NCBI GenBank assembly: GCA_018398815.1
Contig: CM031626.1
Span: 38,431,684-38,495,683 of the forward strand
Length of the DNA: 64,000 bases
Origin: Conus ventricosus
Lineage: Eukaryota > Mollusca > Gastropoda > Neogastropoda > Conidae
Direction: 5' to 3'
Shown piece after piece: positions 1 through 11,880 of this stretch; the first letter of the stretch is position 1, and each line of letters starts with the position of its first letter. The translations under genes were made by a program, and so were the position numbers. Below the pieces are notes generated by a model. The model was not told the DNA's origin and made no database searches. It was given only the letters and a program-made list of their open reading frames with translations.

Positions 1-309
<309 letters not shown>

Positions 310-757
310 TTTTTTTTTTCATTTTAATTACCGTTACATTCATAAATTAAAGAAATTGTCTGCACATGACAGTTTCAGGATAACTGTCCCATTTAACTCT
401 CTTTAAGGATAACTGTCCCATTTAACTCTCTTTAAGGATAACTGTGCCATTTAACTCTCATTCTCACGCCTAACCTGACCCGTGTAGAGGTCCAAGACAA
501 CTTTATGGGGCAATCAAAATAACCATTTCATGCAAACTTTCATTCTCTTATTCAGCGAGCGTCAGCCGTGCCGTGCAGACACGTTTGACTGAGCGCTGAT
601 CACACGCGATACGCGAGTTCACACGCGGCACGAGGCATTTTTCTGATTTTTTTTTTTCACACTGCACCGGCCTTATCTATTCATCGACTTTGTTGCTGCA
701 CCTTTAGCAAATTTTTTGACATCTTCTATTTCATTGACATAGAATTGAACCTCTCGC

Positions 758-1320
758 ATGGTCTGTATCATGGCTACTGGCGTGGAGATCGGCGTGAACC
801 CCGTCTTCGTAAAAGCAAAAGACATTCCCGATTCATCCGTCAATCGCCCAGCGGTTGTTGAAATGTGTTTGGCAGGAGAGGGAGCAGGGGTCCTTGGTTG
901 GAGCCCAGCAGGTCAACAGCCTGTGGGGAATCTACCCCACAACTATGCAGGCAAGGAACCAGCTGCCTGTAAAGGGTATGACAGTTAGAGAGGTCATTCT
1001 ACAACTTCATAACAACAACACATTCATTGGAAAAGGTGGCTCAGGGAGGGTAAACCCTTGACGAAAATGTGGATTGATAATGTCCCAATATCTGTTGCTG
1101 ACACCAACATAGAACACTCCTTAGTGCAAGTAGGCTGTGAACTTCGTTCTTCCATCAAAGCTGAGAGATCCAGAGACACTGATCATAAGCCGACAAGATT
1201 TTTAACTGGGCGTAGATTTGTCTATATAACTGTCCCTGCTGTTCCGCTTGGGAAAAAACAAAGAAAAAAAAGAAGAAAAAAGGGTAAGCTTGTTTACTGG
1301 TATATTTTTGCGTTAATGAA
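758..1320 (+). pseudogene. LINE ORF1-like (gag-like) fragment, copy A
   Basis: Conceptual pieces in different frames read as one degraded ORF1: a start near 758-770, then a 'VGAQQV..LW.IYP' stretch, 'MTVREVI', 'DNVPISVAD', and a 'RFLTGRRFVYI' stretch ending in a lysine-rich tail. This matches the style of ORF1 proteins of invertebrate LINEs, which bind the element RNA. At least three frameshifts lie between 758 and 1324. The same frames recur at 36718-37210 in copy B, which supports a common coding ancestor. No zinc knuckle is visible. It is not functional as written. Confidence 0.55.
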
Positions 1321-1897
1321 ATAAATGAACTATTAGACACACTCTTAGATGATGATACGAACAATACTTGTTCCAGTACCTATAAATGGGAGCTCTCTTA
1401 GAGTCGCAGATATTTTAAAAAGAAAAGGAATTAACTCTCGACCCCGAGTACAATGCTACGCAAAGCAAGTACTTAATTTTGAAATGGCAGCTAGAATTAC
1501 TACAGGCTGGGAAAGTGAAAGGTGCTTAGATTCCAGAAAGGATCAAGTGGATTGAAGATGATGAGCGCAATATTAATATTTTGCAATTTTAAAAAAATGC
1601 AAAGGGCAAGAGAAAGATTAGGACAAAATTATGTAAAGAATCTGGTGAAATAATAATAGATCAGAAGGGAATACTGGAAGAACAGGTATCATTCTTCAAA
1701 GTAATATATAATCAGACCACAGTTGCACATGACGTCAGGGAGAAAACAAATTTATTTTTGCAGAACGAAAATGTTCCAAGACTCGATGAAGAGGAAGCTG
1801 TGTCTTGTGAGGGAGTGATTACACTAAAAGAAATGACCAACCGTTTAAAACATATGAACAATTGCTCCATCCCTTGCAGAGATGGGTGGACCATAGA

Positions 1898-1898
1898 A

Positions 1899-1939
<41 letters not shown>

Positions 1940-1960
1940 GGATGATTATGACTATGATTA
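1898..1960. repeat. (GAT)n microsatellite
   Basis: About 14 tandem GAT triplets inside LINE copy A. A matching array lies at 37854-37925 in copy B. Confidence 0.95.
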
Positions 1961-2149
1961 TTATCATTTTTTTTAATAACATTATGAGTGTTTAACTCAA
2001 TAAATTACAGAGGCCTTTTATAAAGGTGAACTGTCATATTCACAAAGGTATGGTAATATTAACATAAAGGAAAAGAATCACAGAGAGATGATCTGAATAA
2101 TTGGAAACATGTTATCTTACTAACTGAGACTATAAGATATTAGCTAAAG

Positions 2150-2480
2150 TTTTAGCCCTTCAAATTAGCTGAGTCATTAACAGATTAATTAAAGATCAGG
2201 TTGGATATATTAAAGGCAGACTCATCGCGACGATCATAAGATCAATTGATGACACAGTTAACTATGTAAATAAAACTAACCATGCGGGATATCTGTTGGC
2301 CGTTGATTTTTCCAAAGCGTTTGACCCAATATCTAAAGCTTTTCTACGGAAAATCTTTGATGTGTACGGCTTTGTTCCGATTTTTGGAAATGAGTATCAA
2401 CACTGACTGACGGGAATGTTACATCTATAAATCATGTTGGTTGGCTTCATGAGCCTCAACCTCGGGGTACGTCAGTGGAG
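2150..2480 (+). pseudogene. Reverse transcriptase fragment (N-terminal/palm part), LINE copy A
   Basis: Conceptual translation gives 'KDQVGYIKGRLIATIIRSI' followed by 'GYLLAVDFSKAFDPISKAFL', which is RT motif A (LxVDFxKAFD) with the preceding finger region, and then 'LGVRQ', the start of motif B. Stops and frameshifts interrupt it. The RT frame is then lost for about 800 bp and resumes near 3310. The same break is present in copy B. Family assignment to a non-LTR RT is firm, clade assignment is not. Confidence 0.75.
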
Positions 2481-2819
2481 GAAGGACTAGCGCACAGCCC
2501 AAACACACTCACAGCTTGCTTACAATCTCATTCATATATCATGCATTCGTCAAATCAAACCACTAGTAAAGTCTATAACTTTACTACACATAATCATGGA
2601 AAAAAAACCCATCAATGCGCATGGAGTCAAACAAAATAAAACATTCTCTCTTTCCTTGAACTTCACAAAACCATTTATCTAAATCATCATAAACTAACCC
2701 GGTATAAATAGATTTTTACTTTACCTGGCCAGGTGATCTTAAACTATTTACGAATCACTGTCTTTCCTTTTCTTCTTTTTTTTTTTCTTTTCACTGTCAC
2801 TTTCACAAGCACCAGTCGC

Positions 2820-3235
2820 AACACAACTGCTGGCACTGGTTAGGTTGGACCACTGGCACTGGTATAGGTTGGACCGCTGGCACTGGTCAGGTTGGACGCT
2901 GGCACTGGTCAGGTTGGACCGCTGGCACTGGTCAGGTTACTGGCGTTGGCCTGTGGTTCTGCCTGAATGAAAGTGGCGCTGCCAGGTATGAGGTCGAACC
3001 CGGTTCAAATTGAATAGATGACTACCAGACATTGATCTGTTCTCCTTTCTTCCTTCTAGCACTAACACATTGCACTCTCTCTCACTCTCTTATCTAGTCT
3101 GCTCTATCAAATGGACATAGTTGCCTTTTTCCTTTTCTTTTTTTCTTTTTTTCCTCTTCATCGATTAGTCAACTATCTCCCTCTCAACTCTCCTAGTCCT
3201 GCCTCTGCAGACTCATATGGTGCAATTTAATCTGA
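2820..3235. repeat. SINE-like repeat with 23-bp minisatellite, copy 1
   Basis: Begins with about four imperfect 23-bp units of the type 'ctggcactggtcaggttgga', then a unique part containing 'gaggtcgaacccggttcaa' (reminiscent of a pol III B box), then a T-rich tract and 'ctgcagactc.tatggtg'. Four copies occur in the window (also about 3970, 38780 and 42600), two per LINE copy. Its nature as a SINE is an inference. Confidence 0.6.
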
Positions 3236-3289
3236 ATTGTGGTATAAGTCAGTGTTCCTCCATTTTCCCCACTAAAGCAATTAATTTTA

Positions 3290-3960
3290 AACGGTTGAAT
3301 TGTTGGCTATACAAAAATAGAAGCAGTATCAAGTTATAGGAATAAGATAGCTACACATTCTCAAGATAAAACGTTATCTAAAAAATAAAGCAAATGGCAG
3401 ATAAACCACTATGTCTTAGGATCATAACGACATGACCAGATCACTGGAGTGTTTGATTCCTTTCAGGAAACATCCAGGTCGAATTTTGATATAAGAATTA
3501 AAAACGAAGGATTAGAAATGGGAATACAGGGAAAGAAAAAAACTGCATTTGACTCCGTAAAGAAAATGTAATTCTCGGATTTGTTTTGAAACCGTACAAT
3601 GGTAAGAAATATGCGATAATTGGAAATGAGAATCGAGCTAAATTAAAAAAAAAAAAAAAAATGATGCAAAAGATGGATCTAGTATCCAGGATAAGCCAGT
3701 TGGTCTAGTTATGCAATCTATTGGTAACCCAAATAAGCTTATATAAAATGAACACAATGTGTATACATCTCTGTGGCAGAAAACTTTAGCAACAAAAAGC
3801 ATTTGAAAAGGTTACAAGAAAACAATGGCACTGATTGAGAATGAGCTTAACCATGATCAAGATGATGAGTTCAAGAACATTGCATTAGCAGTGGATTGGG
3901 AAGACTGTACAATAGTGACATTCATGAAAACTGGTAGTTCATACCGTGTGGCATTTCCAA
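3290..3960 (+). pseudogene. Reverse transcriptase fragment (after motif C), LINE copy A
   Basis: Resumes the RT after the interruption: the region 'AD..' (catalytic loop position, frameshifted here), then 'HDQITGVFDSFQETS' and 'LEMG', the connection after motif C of non-LTR RTs, then a degraded C-terminal part up to about 3960. Compared with copy B at 41967-42560 it carries additional indels. There is no intact catalytic site. Confidence 0.6.
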
Positions 3961-4318
3961 ACGATTGTCAGTGGATCTAGTGTTGGACCGCTGCACTGGT
4001 TAGGTTGGACTGCTGGCACTGGTCAGGTTGGACCGCTGGCACTGGTCAGTTACTGCGTTGGCCTGTGGTCCTGCCTGATGAAAGTGGCCTGCAGGTATGA
4101 GTTCGAACCCCGGTTCAAATTGAATAGTGACTACCAGACATGATCTGTTTCTCCTTTCTTCTTGCTTACTAACGCATTGCACTCTCTCACCTCTCCTTCT
4201 AGTCCTGCTCCTATCAAATGGACATAGTTGCATTTTTTTCTTTTTTTTTCTCTTCATCGATAGCAACTCTCTCTCTCAACATCTCTCCTTAGTCCATCCT
4301 CTGCATACCTATATGGTG
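3960..4318. repeat. SINE-like repeat with 23-bp minisatellite, copy 2
   Basis: Second copy of the repeat seen at 2820-3235, at the 3' end of LINE copy A and ending in 'atatggtgtt' directly before a TA microsatellite. Confidence 0.6.
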
Positions 4319-4388
4319 TTATATATATATATATATATTATATATATATATATATAAATATATATATATATAATATATATATATATAA

Positions 4389-4421
<33 letters not shown>

Positions 4422-4425
4422 CTTC
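4318..4425. repeat. (TA)n microsatellite with poly(T)
   Basis: TA dinucleotides with short interruptions to about 4400, then a run of about 20 T. It forms the 3' boundary of LINE copy A, as at 42965-43063 for copy B. Confidence 0.95.
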
Positions 4426-4860
4426 CATATATAATTTAAATGTAAGGTACAAAAACAGTAAAGATGTTTTGGTAAACTATCTTGACAGCAAAACTATTAC
4501 AAAGCCTATTGAAATCAACCGTACTAATTTCCTTTTAGCTCCTGTTCAACAATTCTATGATTGAGTACAAGAAGAAAGTTATTTTCTTTCAAACCTGGCA
4601 AAAATAGTATTGATCAAATGAAAAATATCATCCACTACAATGAATAGAGATATGTCTATGGAAGACGTACAAATATAATCAGTCAAAACAGAGGAAACAT
4701 TCTGTTTAAGTATAACGCTCTTGTCAGCTCAAGCCCTCAAGAGTGTGTCCAATGGATAGAGTGGGGGTGAACCTAAAAACATTAGACCAGCATACATTCA
4801 CACGACCAACCCTCACGCTTTTCAGATAACTGTATAATGACAAACATTTCGCCACATCAT
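4426..4860. other. No recognisable gene
   Basis: AT-rich sequence with broken frames in which short coding-like stretches ('NYLDSKTITKPIEINRTNF') can be read on the plus strand. I do not recognise a family. It may be retroelement debris. Confidence 0.3.
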
Positions 4861-5060
4861 TCCTTTCTTCTTCTTCTCTTCTTCTTCTCTTCTTCTTCTT
4901 CTTCTTCTTCTTCTTCTTTTCTTCTTCTTCTTCTTTCTCTTCTCGTCATCTGTGATGATGATGATGATGATGATAATGATGATGGTGGTGGTGGTGGTGA
5001 TGGTGGTGGTGGTGGCACTGGTGGTGGCGACAGAGGAGATTATCATCACCATCACCTAAT
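4861..5060. repeat. Compound triplet repeat (TTC)n-(GAT)n-(GGT)n
   Basis: A pyrimidine-rich TTC tract (about 4863-4945) followed by GATGATGAT and GGTGGTGGT tracts to about 5045. Long frames on both strands here are low-complexity artefacts. Confidence 0.9.
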
Positions 5061-5107
5061 CGTTCATATGTTCGTATGTTTTAAGGAATAAATACTTTGA
5101 ATTTCCT

Positions 5108-7250
5108 TTCATAAGCCTCTCTTTGATGTCTTGTGTTCAGTGCGTAGAGAAGGAGAAACAATGTGATGGGTATGCGAACTGTGTGACAGACCAAGATGAA
5201 ACAGGGTGTTATTTCAGAAACTTAACATTCAGCCAAACAAGTCCCCCAGCGGCGATCAATTTTGACAAACCTGTCCGTTTACAGTTTCACCTCTAGAAAC
5301 GAATAGCACACAATGTCCAGACACACATTTTCAGTGTCACAATGACGGCTATTGTCTCCCTGTCTATGTCAGGTGTAATGACATGATCGACTGTCCGGAT
5401 CACGAGGATGAAGCTGACTGTGATAATTACAAGACGTTGTCCGGGCTTTTATCGATGTCGTGACAGGCGTAAAACCATCTGTGTGCACGTGAATCACCTG
5501 TGTGATGGTCCTTCACAATGCCCAATGCATGATGATGAATTGATATGCGACAAACATTTGTCCTGAGTCATGTGTTTGTTATGGTTTTGCTTTCACCTGC
5601 AATCACACTTTTGTCATCAGCTCTTTCACACAGCTACGCTACCTTGATGCTACTAGCAGTGGACTAAGTATGCATGACATCACTCATCGCTGATCTACCT
5701 GGGTTTACAGGGATGTGGACTAGAGGAATTCAACACTGGTTGTTTACCCAAACTTCACAGTGTAGATCTTAGTAAAAATCGTCTCCATTCCATCAACTTT
5801 AGCCACTTTGCAGGAATGCCTCAACTCCGATTTTTGACAATGGCTGGTAATCCTATGTCTGGTGGTATTTTTGCGTCCAAAATCAGTCTTTACATCCATT
5901 ACTGGCGGTTTCTAATCTGTCAAGCACACAAGCCAACTATCTGAACTTGAGCATCTTATCAGCTCATATGCCAAACTTACAAACTTTGGATTTGTCAAGG
6001 AACAAAATAAACTCACTGCAAGGACAAGGCTTGTTTCACAATCTTCGGTTTTTAAATCTACAGATTGTCCCATTACCGATTTTAATCCAGAGTTTTTGAA
6101 AAACATGACACAAATTAGGTACATTTTTGCAGACAACTTCAAATTATGTTGTTTCTGTTGTTTTACCGCAATATTTTCGTGGCAAATGTTTCGCACCATC
6201 CAATGAACTTTCGTCTTGTGATGACCTGTTTGAAATATATTTCTTACCGTGTTACTCTTGCGATTTTTGTTGTGCTTCTGTTCTTGAAACTCGAGTAGTT
6301 TTTGTGTATCGTCTATACCTTTTGTCCAAAAGCACCATGACTGGCTTTGTTTTGTTTGTCCTTCATTTATGCGCTTCTGACTTTCTTATGGGTGTGTACT
6401 TAATCTTTATTGGTGTGGCAGACTGGGTGTATACTGGCATTTACATCTGGCATGAAAGTGCCTGGAAAAATAGCCCACTCTGTAGTATTGCAGGGTTCTT
6501 ATCTTTGCTGTCGTCAGAAGTATCGGCGTTACTAATCTGTCTCATCACTTTGGATCGTTTTCCTTGTGCTTCACTTCCCTTTCAGTCATGTACGATTAGG
6601 AGTCAAATCAGCTCAGTTCGCCTGTGTCGCCACGTGGACTCTGGGGCTTACTATGGCGGCTGTTCCTCTGCTTCTGTTACCTCACACTGGGAAATTTTTC
6701 CACCAGACAGGCATTTGTATTCCATTACCTGTCACCAGAGCTGACTTTCCCGGTCACGTTTATTCTTTTAGTATCATGATTGTCGGCAACTTCATCCTCT
6801 TTCTTATGATTGGTGGAGGCCAGTTTTTCATTTACTTGTCGGTGAGGAGTAACACAATGTCTAATCGGCTGATAAAACCCCAAGACATAGTCACTGATAC
6901 AGTGCAGGCCAAGGAAGCCACTATCGCCAGGCGTCTCCTGTCTGTTGCCATGTCTGATTTTCTGTGCTAGTTTCCCATTGGTCTGTGTGGGGTCCTAGCT
7001 GCCAGTGGTGTTGCCATTCCAGGGGAGGTAAACGTGGGAATGGCCGTTTTTGTGTTACCACTCAATTCATCACTCAACCCCTTCCTCTACACGTTGTACA
7101 TCATACTGGAGAAACGTCGAAAAAGCACAGGAACTTCGTTTTCTGAAAATATTACGTGCCCAGCAAAAGTGTAACACTAGTAGTAAGGATAGGGACTTCT
7201 CATGCCTCAAAGCAGGAGGAGGCAGGAGAGGGATGACGACAACGCCTTAA
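5108..7250 (+). pseudogene. GRL101-like leucine-rich-repeat GPCR, copy 1, broken
   Basis: The order of domains is that of type C leucine-rich GPCRs (GRL101/relaxin-receptor group), membrane receptors with LDLa modules and LRRs outside the cell. Seen in sequence: LDLa remnants (about 5138-5217; a clear one at 5308-5425 with 'FQCHNDGYCLP' and 'DCPDHEDEADC'; another at 5432-5550 ending 'CPMHDDELIC'), an LRR N-cap 'CVCYGFAFTC' near 5570, several LRRs (5640-6110, e.g. 'LQTLDLSRNKINSL'), then a 7TM part (about 6300-7100) with 'LHLCASDFLMG' (TM2), 'LITLDRF' (DRY position) and 'NPFLY' (7076-7090, NPxxY position). Breaks: frameshifts in the LDLa/LRR part and near 6560, and an in-frame TAG at 6968-6970. 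No introns are evident in the 7TM part. Function is inferred from family only. Confidence 0.85.
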
Positions 7251-8216
7251 GGACGAATCACATGACCGAGGATGCTCGGTGATAAATCGAACGATCCATG
7301 TGAGGTCCCTAATGATAGACCCTACGGGCGATTGCATCACGAGGGTGCAATCAGCTGTAAAGAAAAATGTAAACAAACCAAAAAATGACAGACTGATTTA
7401 AGCGACTTCCTTTTTGGAGTAGACCGTCTCCAAAAAAAAAAAAGTCAGCTCCCTGAAAGACCTGAACTGTACCCGCTGAACCCATAGTAGCTGAGCATGA
7501 CTGACTCCTTAGACCGGTTCATTACTAGTTAAAGAATGAGATTTGGGGGTTAATAGGTGTCTTTGTTTGTTTGGTTGTTTGTTTATTTTATTTACACCGT
7601 CTCCCAAGGGTGACCACACAAAAACAAACCAAAAACCAACAGCGGGCTCACTTGAAAGAATTGAACTGTACTGGCTAAACCCATAATAGCTGATCATCAC
7701 TGATTTTCCACATTGCTATTAAAACCCCTCAGGGTGCAAATCACATGACAGAGCATGGCCGTTGATGACATCGAACGATCGATGTGAGGTCCCTATGAAA
7801 AGACCCTACGGGCGTTCGGGCGTTGACGAGGCTTGCGTCTTGATGGTGCAATCAGATTTAAAAACGTAAAGAAAAAAATGACAGACTAATTTTTTTTTTT
7901 AGGCTATCTCCCAAGGGCGACAACACCTGATGAAAAAAAAGGCAGTCAGCTCCCTTGGAAGGTCCGAAGTGTACCTGCTACATCTTTACCAGCTCATCAT
8001 GACTGACTCTTTAGACTGGTTCATTAATAGTTAAAGAATGAGATTTGGGGGTTAGTAGGTGTCTTTGTTTGTTTGTTTGTTTGTTTTTGTTTAAGCCGTC
8101 TCCCAAGGGACACAAACACATGCTGAAAAAAAAGCAGTCAGCTCCTTGAAAGGTCCGAAGTTTACCCGCTACACCATACCAGATGATCATGACTGACTCT
8201 CGACATTGCTATTAAT
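7251..8216. repeat. Locally duplicated ~480-500 bp repeat block (left part)
   Basis: Two to three imperfect tandem copies. 'agaatgagatttgggggtta' occurs at about 7534 and 8036, 'gaggtccctatgaaaagacc' type sequence at about 7300 and 7785, and 'gtcagctcc.tgaaaggtccgaag' type sequence at about 7445, 7937 and 8138. (TTTG)n tracts recur. The gypsy element at 8217 is inserted in the last copy, which continues at 17418. No gene is seen. Confidence 0.75.
8212..8216. repeat. Target-site duplication ttaat (left)
   Basis: Five bases 'ttaat' immediately before the LTR start. The same five bases follow the other LTR at 17418-17422. A 5-bp TSD is normal for gypsy integrases. Confidence 0.85.
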
Positions 8217-9327
8217 TGTCACACTGTCACTTTGCACACGCGCATTCATGACAGCATTTACTCCATACGCACACGCAATCTTTCCAATCAACCAAAAGGC
8301 GCACTACCGAATGTTTTTTCTTCTCCCCCTCTCCTTCGGGAAACACTTTACTAAATCACATCAAACACGTTATAAACAAATTTTATACATGTAGCACTCT
8401 TTCCACTGAGAGGCAAACTAACTCACTCAAGACTTCATAAAGTCACGGCCTCCACACAACATTGGCCCACAAACTCCAGACCAGGAAAATAAGTGAATCT
8501 TTCACTCCTTGATGCTATGCCTGCATCAAACACAAGACTTCATACTATCATGATTCCCTGTCTCTCTCAGACATCATCTCGCCCCCTCGATTTCTCCCGT
8601 CCTGGAGATATGACTTCCGACTCCTCTCCCTCGACTCTTCTTGTCACTGGAGAGATGAGTTCCAACTCCTCTCCCTCGTCTTCTCCTGTCCCTGGAGAGA
8701 TGACGAGTTTCCCGACTCCTCTCCCTGGAGTCCTTAATTCCTGGGGCTGCCTACCGGTGTGTTCCCCACACCAGGGCCCATCTTCAACCACCTCACGGGG
8801 TGAAAGGTGAAGGGTGAAGGGCAAAGGGGTTTAAAAGGGTGAAGGGCTGAAACACGAATAAGGTTCGTGTAAGTAACCTGCTTCTTAATTCAACATATGA
8901 ATCTTCTTCTCTTTTCCTTAAGTTTTCCCTGTAGCTTTCCCCAACAAATCTATCGCCCACCTGGTAATGATGGTCAGCAGAGAGGACCAACGTCCGACAG
9001 GTTCGAGTTTTAGGCCATCTGCTGGGTTAAAACGATTCTTTTCCTCCCTCCTCCTAGTGGTGCATACTCAGTGTTCAAAACACATGACCAGCACCTTACT
9101 AGCCCTTTTTAAAACTATCACTCAGTGGTCACTTTAAACCCCAAATGACCACGTTTGTTTCTTTACTGAGTCATACTCAAAATTATTTGGGGACGCCCAC
9201 TACACTAGGTCAAGCCACATAAAATATTCTTCCTTTTTTCCGTTGTGGCATGGGGAAATGATTCATATAAACTAACTACATGTGATGGAGCGTCACATGC
9301 CTTGATGTGAGGCTACGTCACATGACA
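8217..9327 (-). repeat. 3' LTR of the gypsy element
   Basis: About 1.11 kb, matched along its length by 16302-17417. Plus-strand ends are TGTCACACTG and CACATGACA. An internal proline/serine-rich open frame (8493-8810) comes from tandem 'ctggagagatgag.tccaactcctctccctcg' type repeats and is not a gene. The LTR holds promoter and polyadenylation signals in this class of element; I did not identify them individually. Confidence 0.92.
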
Positions 9328-9337
9328 CCCCCATCCT
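9328..9337 (-). promoter_or_regulatory. Putative polypurine tract
   Basis: On the minus strand 'aggatggggg' directly precedes the 3' LTR start TGTCATG, the position where gypsy elements prime plus-strand DNA synthesis. Confidence 0.6.
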
Positions 9338-10300
9338 GGGAGGGAAAAAATTTTCTCCAGAAAATTTTTTTAAAGGGAAATATACCACTCCACTTAAACA
9401 CATCTTCAGCCATGAATCTCAAAATGTGTAACCATCACACATGATTCACCAAATTAATAATCAACGTATAGAATCAATCATCATGATCCACCATAAATAG
9501 CATATTTCAAACTTTCAGTCTTTCTATAAAAAAAAAATTCATAATTGATCACCACATCTCACAAAATACATTTCACAAATTACATGGATAAAACAACTAG
9601 GGATATTAACAATTCAAAGTACAAATTGTGTTTATATATTAAGATGTGAAGCACATTTTTTCCCCTTGATCTTTGTCTCAAAACCTGTCTTTAAAAACCC
9701 TCATGAAAATGGAGAACATTTCTAAGTGTACATTTTTTCTCAATAGACAGTAAACAAAATAAACATAGTTTAAACATGTTTTTTCCCACATTTTAAATTT
9801 TATAGTCCATTGAAAAGTCACATGCTTTCCTTTGTTGACAGTGACAAATGAAAACAATTGGTTTGTCTCATTCCCCAATCAAAACATGTGTATATACATT
9901 TCTAAAGGGTTATTTCCCTCATCACACATACAATATATTGATCTTCACAAGCAAGTTAGACATAAATAGTACATGATGATTTTTCATTGTTTACGAAAGA
10001 ATAAAGCAAAGAATTAGATATGTAAATACATCAACATCAATATTTTTTTGCTTGTAAAACATATAGTCACTTCAACAAGCAAATTATGCATAAATACCAT
10101 TTTGATTTAAATCGTCAGTAGCATAAAATGCACTGTCAAATGTGATCACCCCGTAATCATTAAGAAAGCCCAAAACAGGAATAGTCTTTCCCTTGAAGAC
10201 AGTTACATTTGTCCATGAATATTCATACACGTGACAATAAATCGCCATGACATTTTGTGTTCCAGGAAACTGGTTCAATGGAAAATTGGAATTCCTGCAA
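9338..10300 (-). other. Non-coding 3' internal region of the gypsy element
   Basis: AT-rich sequence between the RNase H end and the 3' LTR. Only short frames occur and none is recognisable. No integrase or env-like frame is seen here, which matters for the domain order. Confidence 0.7.
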
Positions 10301-10319
10301 TGCCAAAGACCACCTTAAA

Positions 10320-10720
10320 AATCTGCTGTTCTTAGTTTTTGACGATTTCAAGAACGTCAGGGGCCTGTGGTCAGTCTGAAACCGAAACTTTCTTCCAGTC
10401 AAGAACCTGGCGAATTCTCACAGCCCATACAAAGCCAAGCCTCACTCTCAATAGTGGAGTTTTTCTCTTGTGTCTTTGAGAACTTCTTACTGGCGTATTG
10501 CACTGGATGTAACAAAGCACTTTTTCCTGCAACAGTACCGCTCCCATCCTTTGAACTGGCATCATTTCCCCAAAAATAAAGTCTTCTGAGAGGGAGGGTA
10601 ACAAAGAAAGGAAATGAGTTGAGGGTGTTCGAACCACTCCAAAGCCTTCTGGCACTCATCAGCCCACACAATACTTTTTTTTCTTCGTCCCTTTCGTCAG
10701 TTCAGTCAAAGGGGCCGTCA
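10320..10720 (-). pseudogene. Gypsy RNase H domain (last coding domain)
   Basis: Minus-strand frames contain 'GNDASSK' (first catalytic Asp), 'LLHPVQYASKKFS' and 'STIESEA' (catalytic Glu), and, in another frame near 10347-10378, 'FQTDHRPLTFLK', the conserved TDHKPL motif. RNase H removes the RNA strand of the RNA:DNA hybrid during reverse transcription. At least two frameshifts separate these motifs. The domain follows the RT directly and nothing recognisable follows it before the LTR. Confidence 0.85.
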
Positions 10721-10759
10721 GGGACGCAAAGTGGGTACATATCGTCTTATATAAGACAA

Positions 10760-11490
10760 CAATCCGATGAGTGACCTGAACTGTTTCTTTGTAGTGGTTT
10801 TAGAAAAAGATAAAATCTTTTCCATTTTCTTTCCTTCTGGCATCATTTTTCCCACTGAAATAGTGTGACCCAAAAATTCGAGAGTTTGAAAACCGGCACG
10901 AATTTTGGATGGTTTTTGCAGTCAACCCAAAACATCTGAGTCTGGAAAAAACAGCTCGAAACTTAGAAAGGAGGTCACTCCATGACTTTGCAGCCAACAA
11001 AATGTCGTCAAAAAAACTGACTGCACCACATTCATGGAGTTTTCAGGGCTCGCATCATTCTAGAAAAAGAAGCTGGGCCTTTTTTGCAACCGAATGGCAT
11101 TTTCGTCCATTGGAAAAGCCCAAAAAGGTGTTTGAAATGCTGTCTTTTCCTTGTCAGCTTCAGCCATTGGAATCTGCCAGTATCCTTTAGTCAAGTCTAC
11201 TTTCACAAAATATTTTTTTCCTTCTGGGGAGCTGACACAGAAGTTCTTCAATGTTGGGATGGGCTCGGCATCGAAACACAGTGATTTATTTAATTTCCTG
11301 AAATCGATGCAGAAAACGCACCGATCCCATCAGGTTTGTTCACCAATACAATGGTGAGCTGTACGGAGACGTAGAAGGTTCTATGACCTTTAAATCCAGC
11401 ATAACTTTGATTTCCCTCTCGACAACCTCTTTTTTTTTGCAAACGGCAGGGGGGTATGGTCTGGTTGGCACTGGTATTTCAGTAGTTAAC
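10760..11490 (-). pseudogene. Gypsy reverse transcriptase domain
   Basis: In order on the minus strand: 'VVEREIKVMLDLKVIEPSTS' (entry region, about 11430-11370), the N-terminal fingers, 'YFVKVDLTKGYWQIPMAE' (motif A, about 11200), 'DKEKTAFQTPFG', and 'FFDDILLAAKSW' with the catalytic Asp pair at 11004-11009, then 'LSKFRAVFSRLRCFGLTAK' and the thumb. These are the classic gypsy RT blocks. Several one-base frameshifts break the reading. A 'LTDTPG'-type linker precedes the RT, and upstream of it lies the integrase C-terminus rather than a protease. Confidence 0.9.
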
Positions 11491-11499
11491 TGAATACTA

Positions 11500-11880
11500 G
11501 GGGGTTTAAAATACCAGTCACTGTACCTGGGGTATCTGTCAACCCCTCCTGAAAGTCTTTAAAAATTTTCTTTGAGCTGTTCTGTTTGACTTGAAGACAA
11601 ATCATTCGACAAAATCACATAAACATAGGTTTCCCCCTTTGACAGACAGAGTAGGAAGGGGTACAACATCACTGCACTGGTAGATGTTAACACTCCTACA
11701 TTTTGCTGTTTTCCACAACCTTTGATCTGCCCCTGTACGTCACATTGGTACAAATTCATCACTGATAATGTTGGGTCATGTTGACATCAGTTTCTGACAC
11801 AGGACAAAATCCATCAACTGACTGGTTGATGGCAACATTTGTACGTTCAACATACTTCTTCAACATGTTCACATGAAATA
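11500..11880 (-). other. INT-RT linker of the gypsy polyprotein
   Basis: Contains a minus-strand open frame (11559-11762) of unknown fold between the integrase C-terminus and the RT. No second protease signature (DTG/DSG) is visible. Confidence 0.5.

Larger units (their letters stand above)
310..4318 (+). mobile_element. Non-LTR retrotransposon (LINE), copy A, degenerate
   Basis: A broken LINE-derived block that recurs nearly base for base at 36.29-42.97 kb (copy B). It contains an ORF1-like stretch, two separated parts of a reverse transcriptase, a GAT microsatellite and two copies of a repeat carrying a 23-bp minisatellite. No long open frame survives. The RT is split by about 800 bp of non-LINE sequence (about 2480-3310) at the same place in both copies, so that interruption predates the duplication. 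The clade is not certain; the RT wording resembles Tx1/L1-group elements. Both copies are bounded by TA microsatellites. Confidence 0.8.

Noticed and set aside
8493..8824. Overlapping frames of 105 (plus) and 85 (minus) codons
   Set aside because: They lie in an LTR and arise from a short tandem repeat; the sister LTR has a disrupted version.
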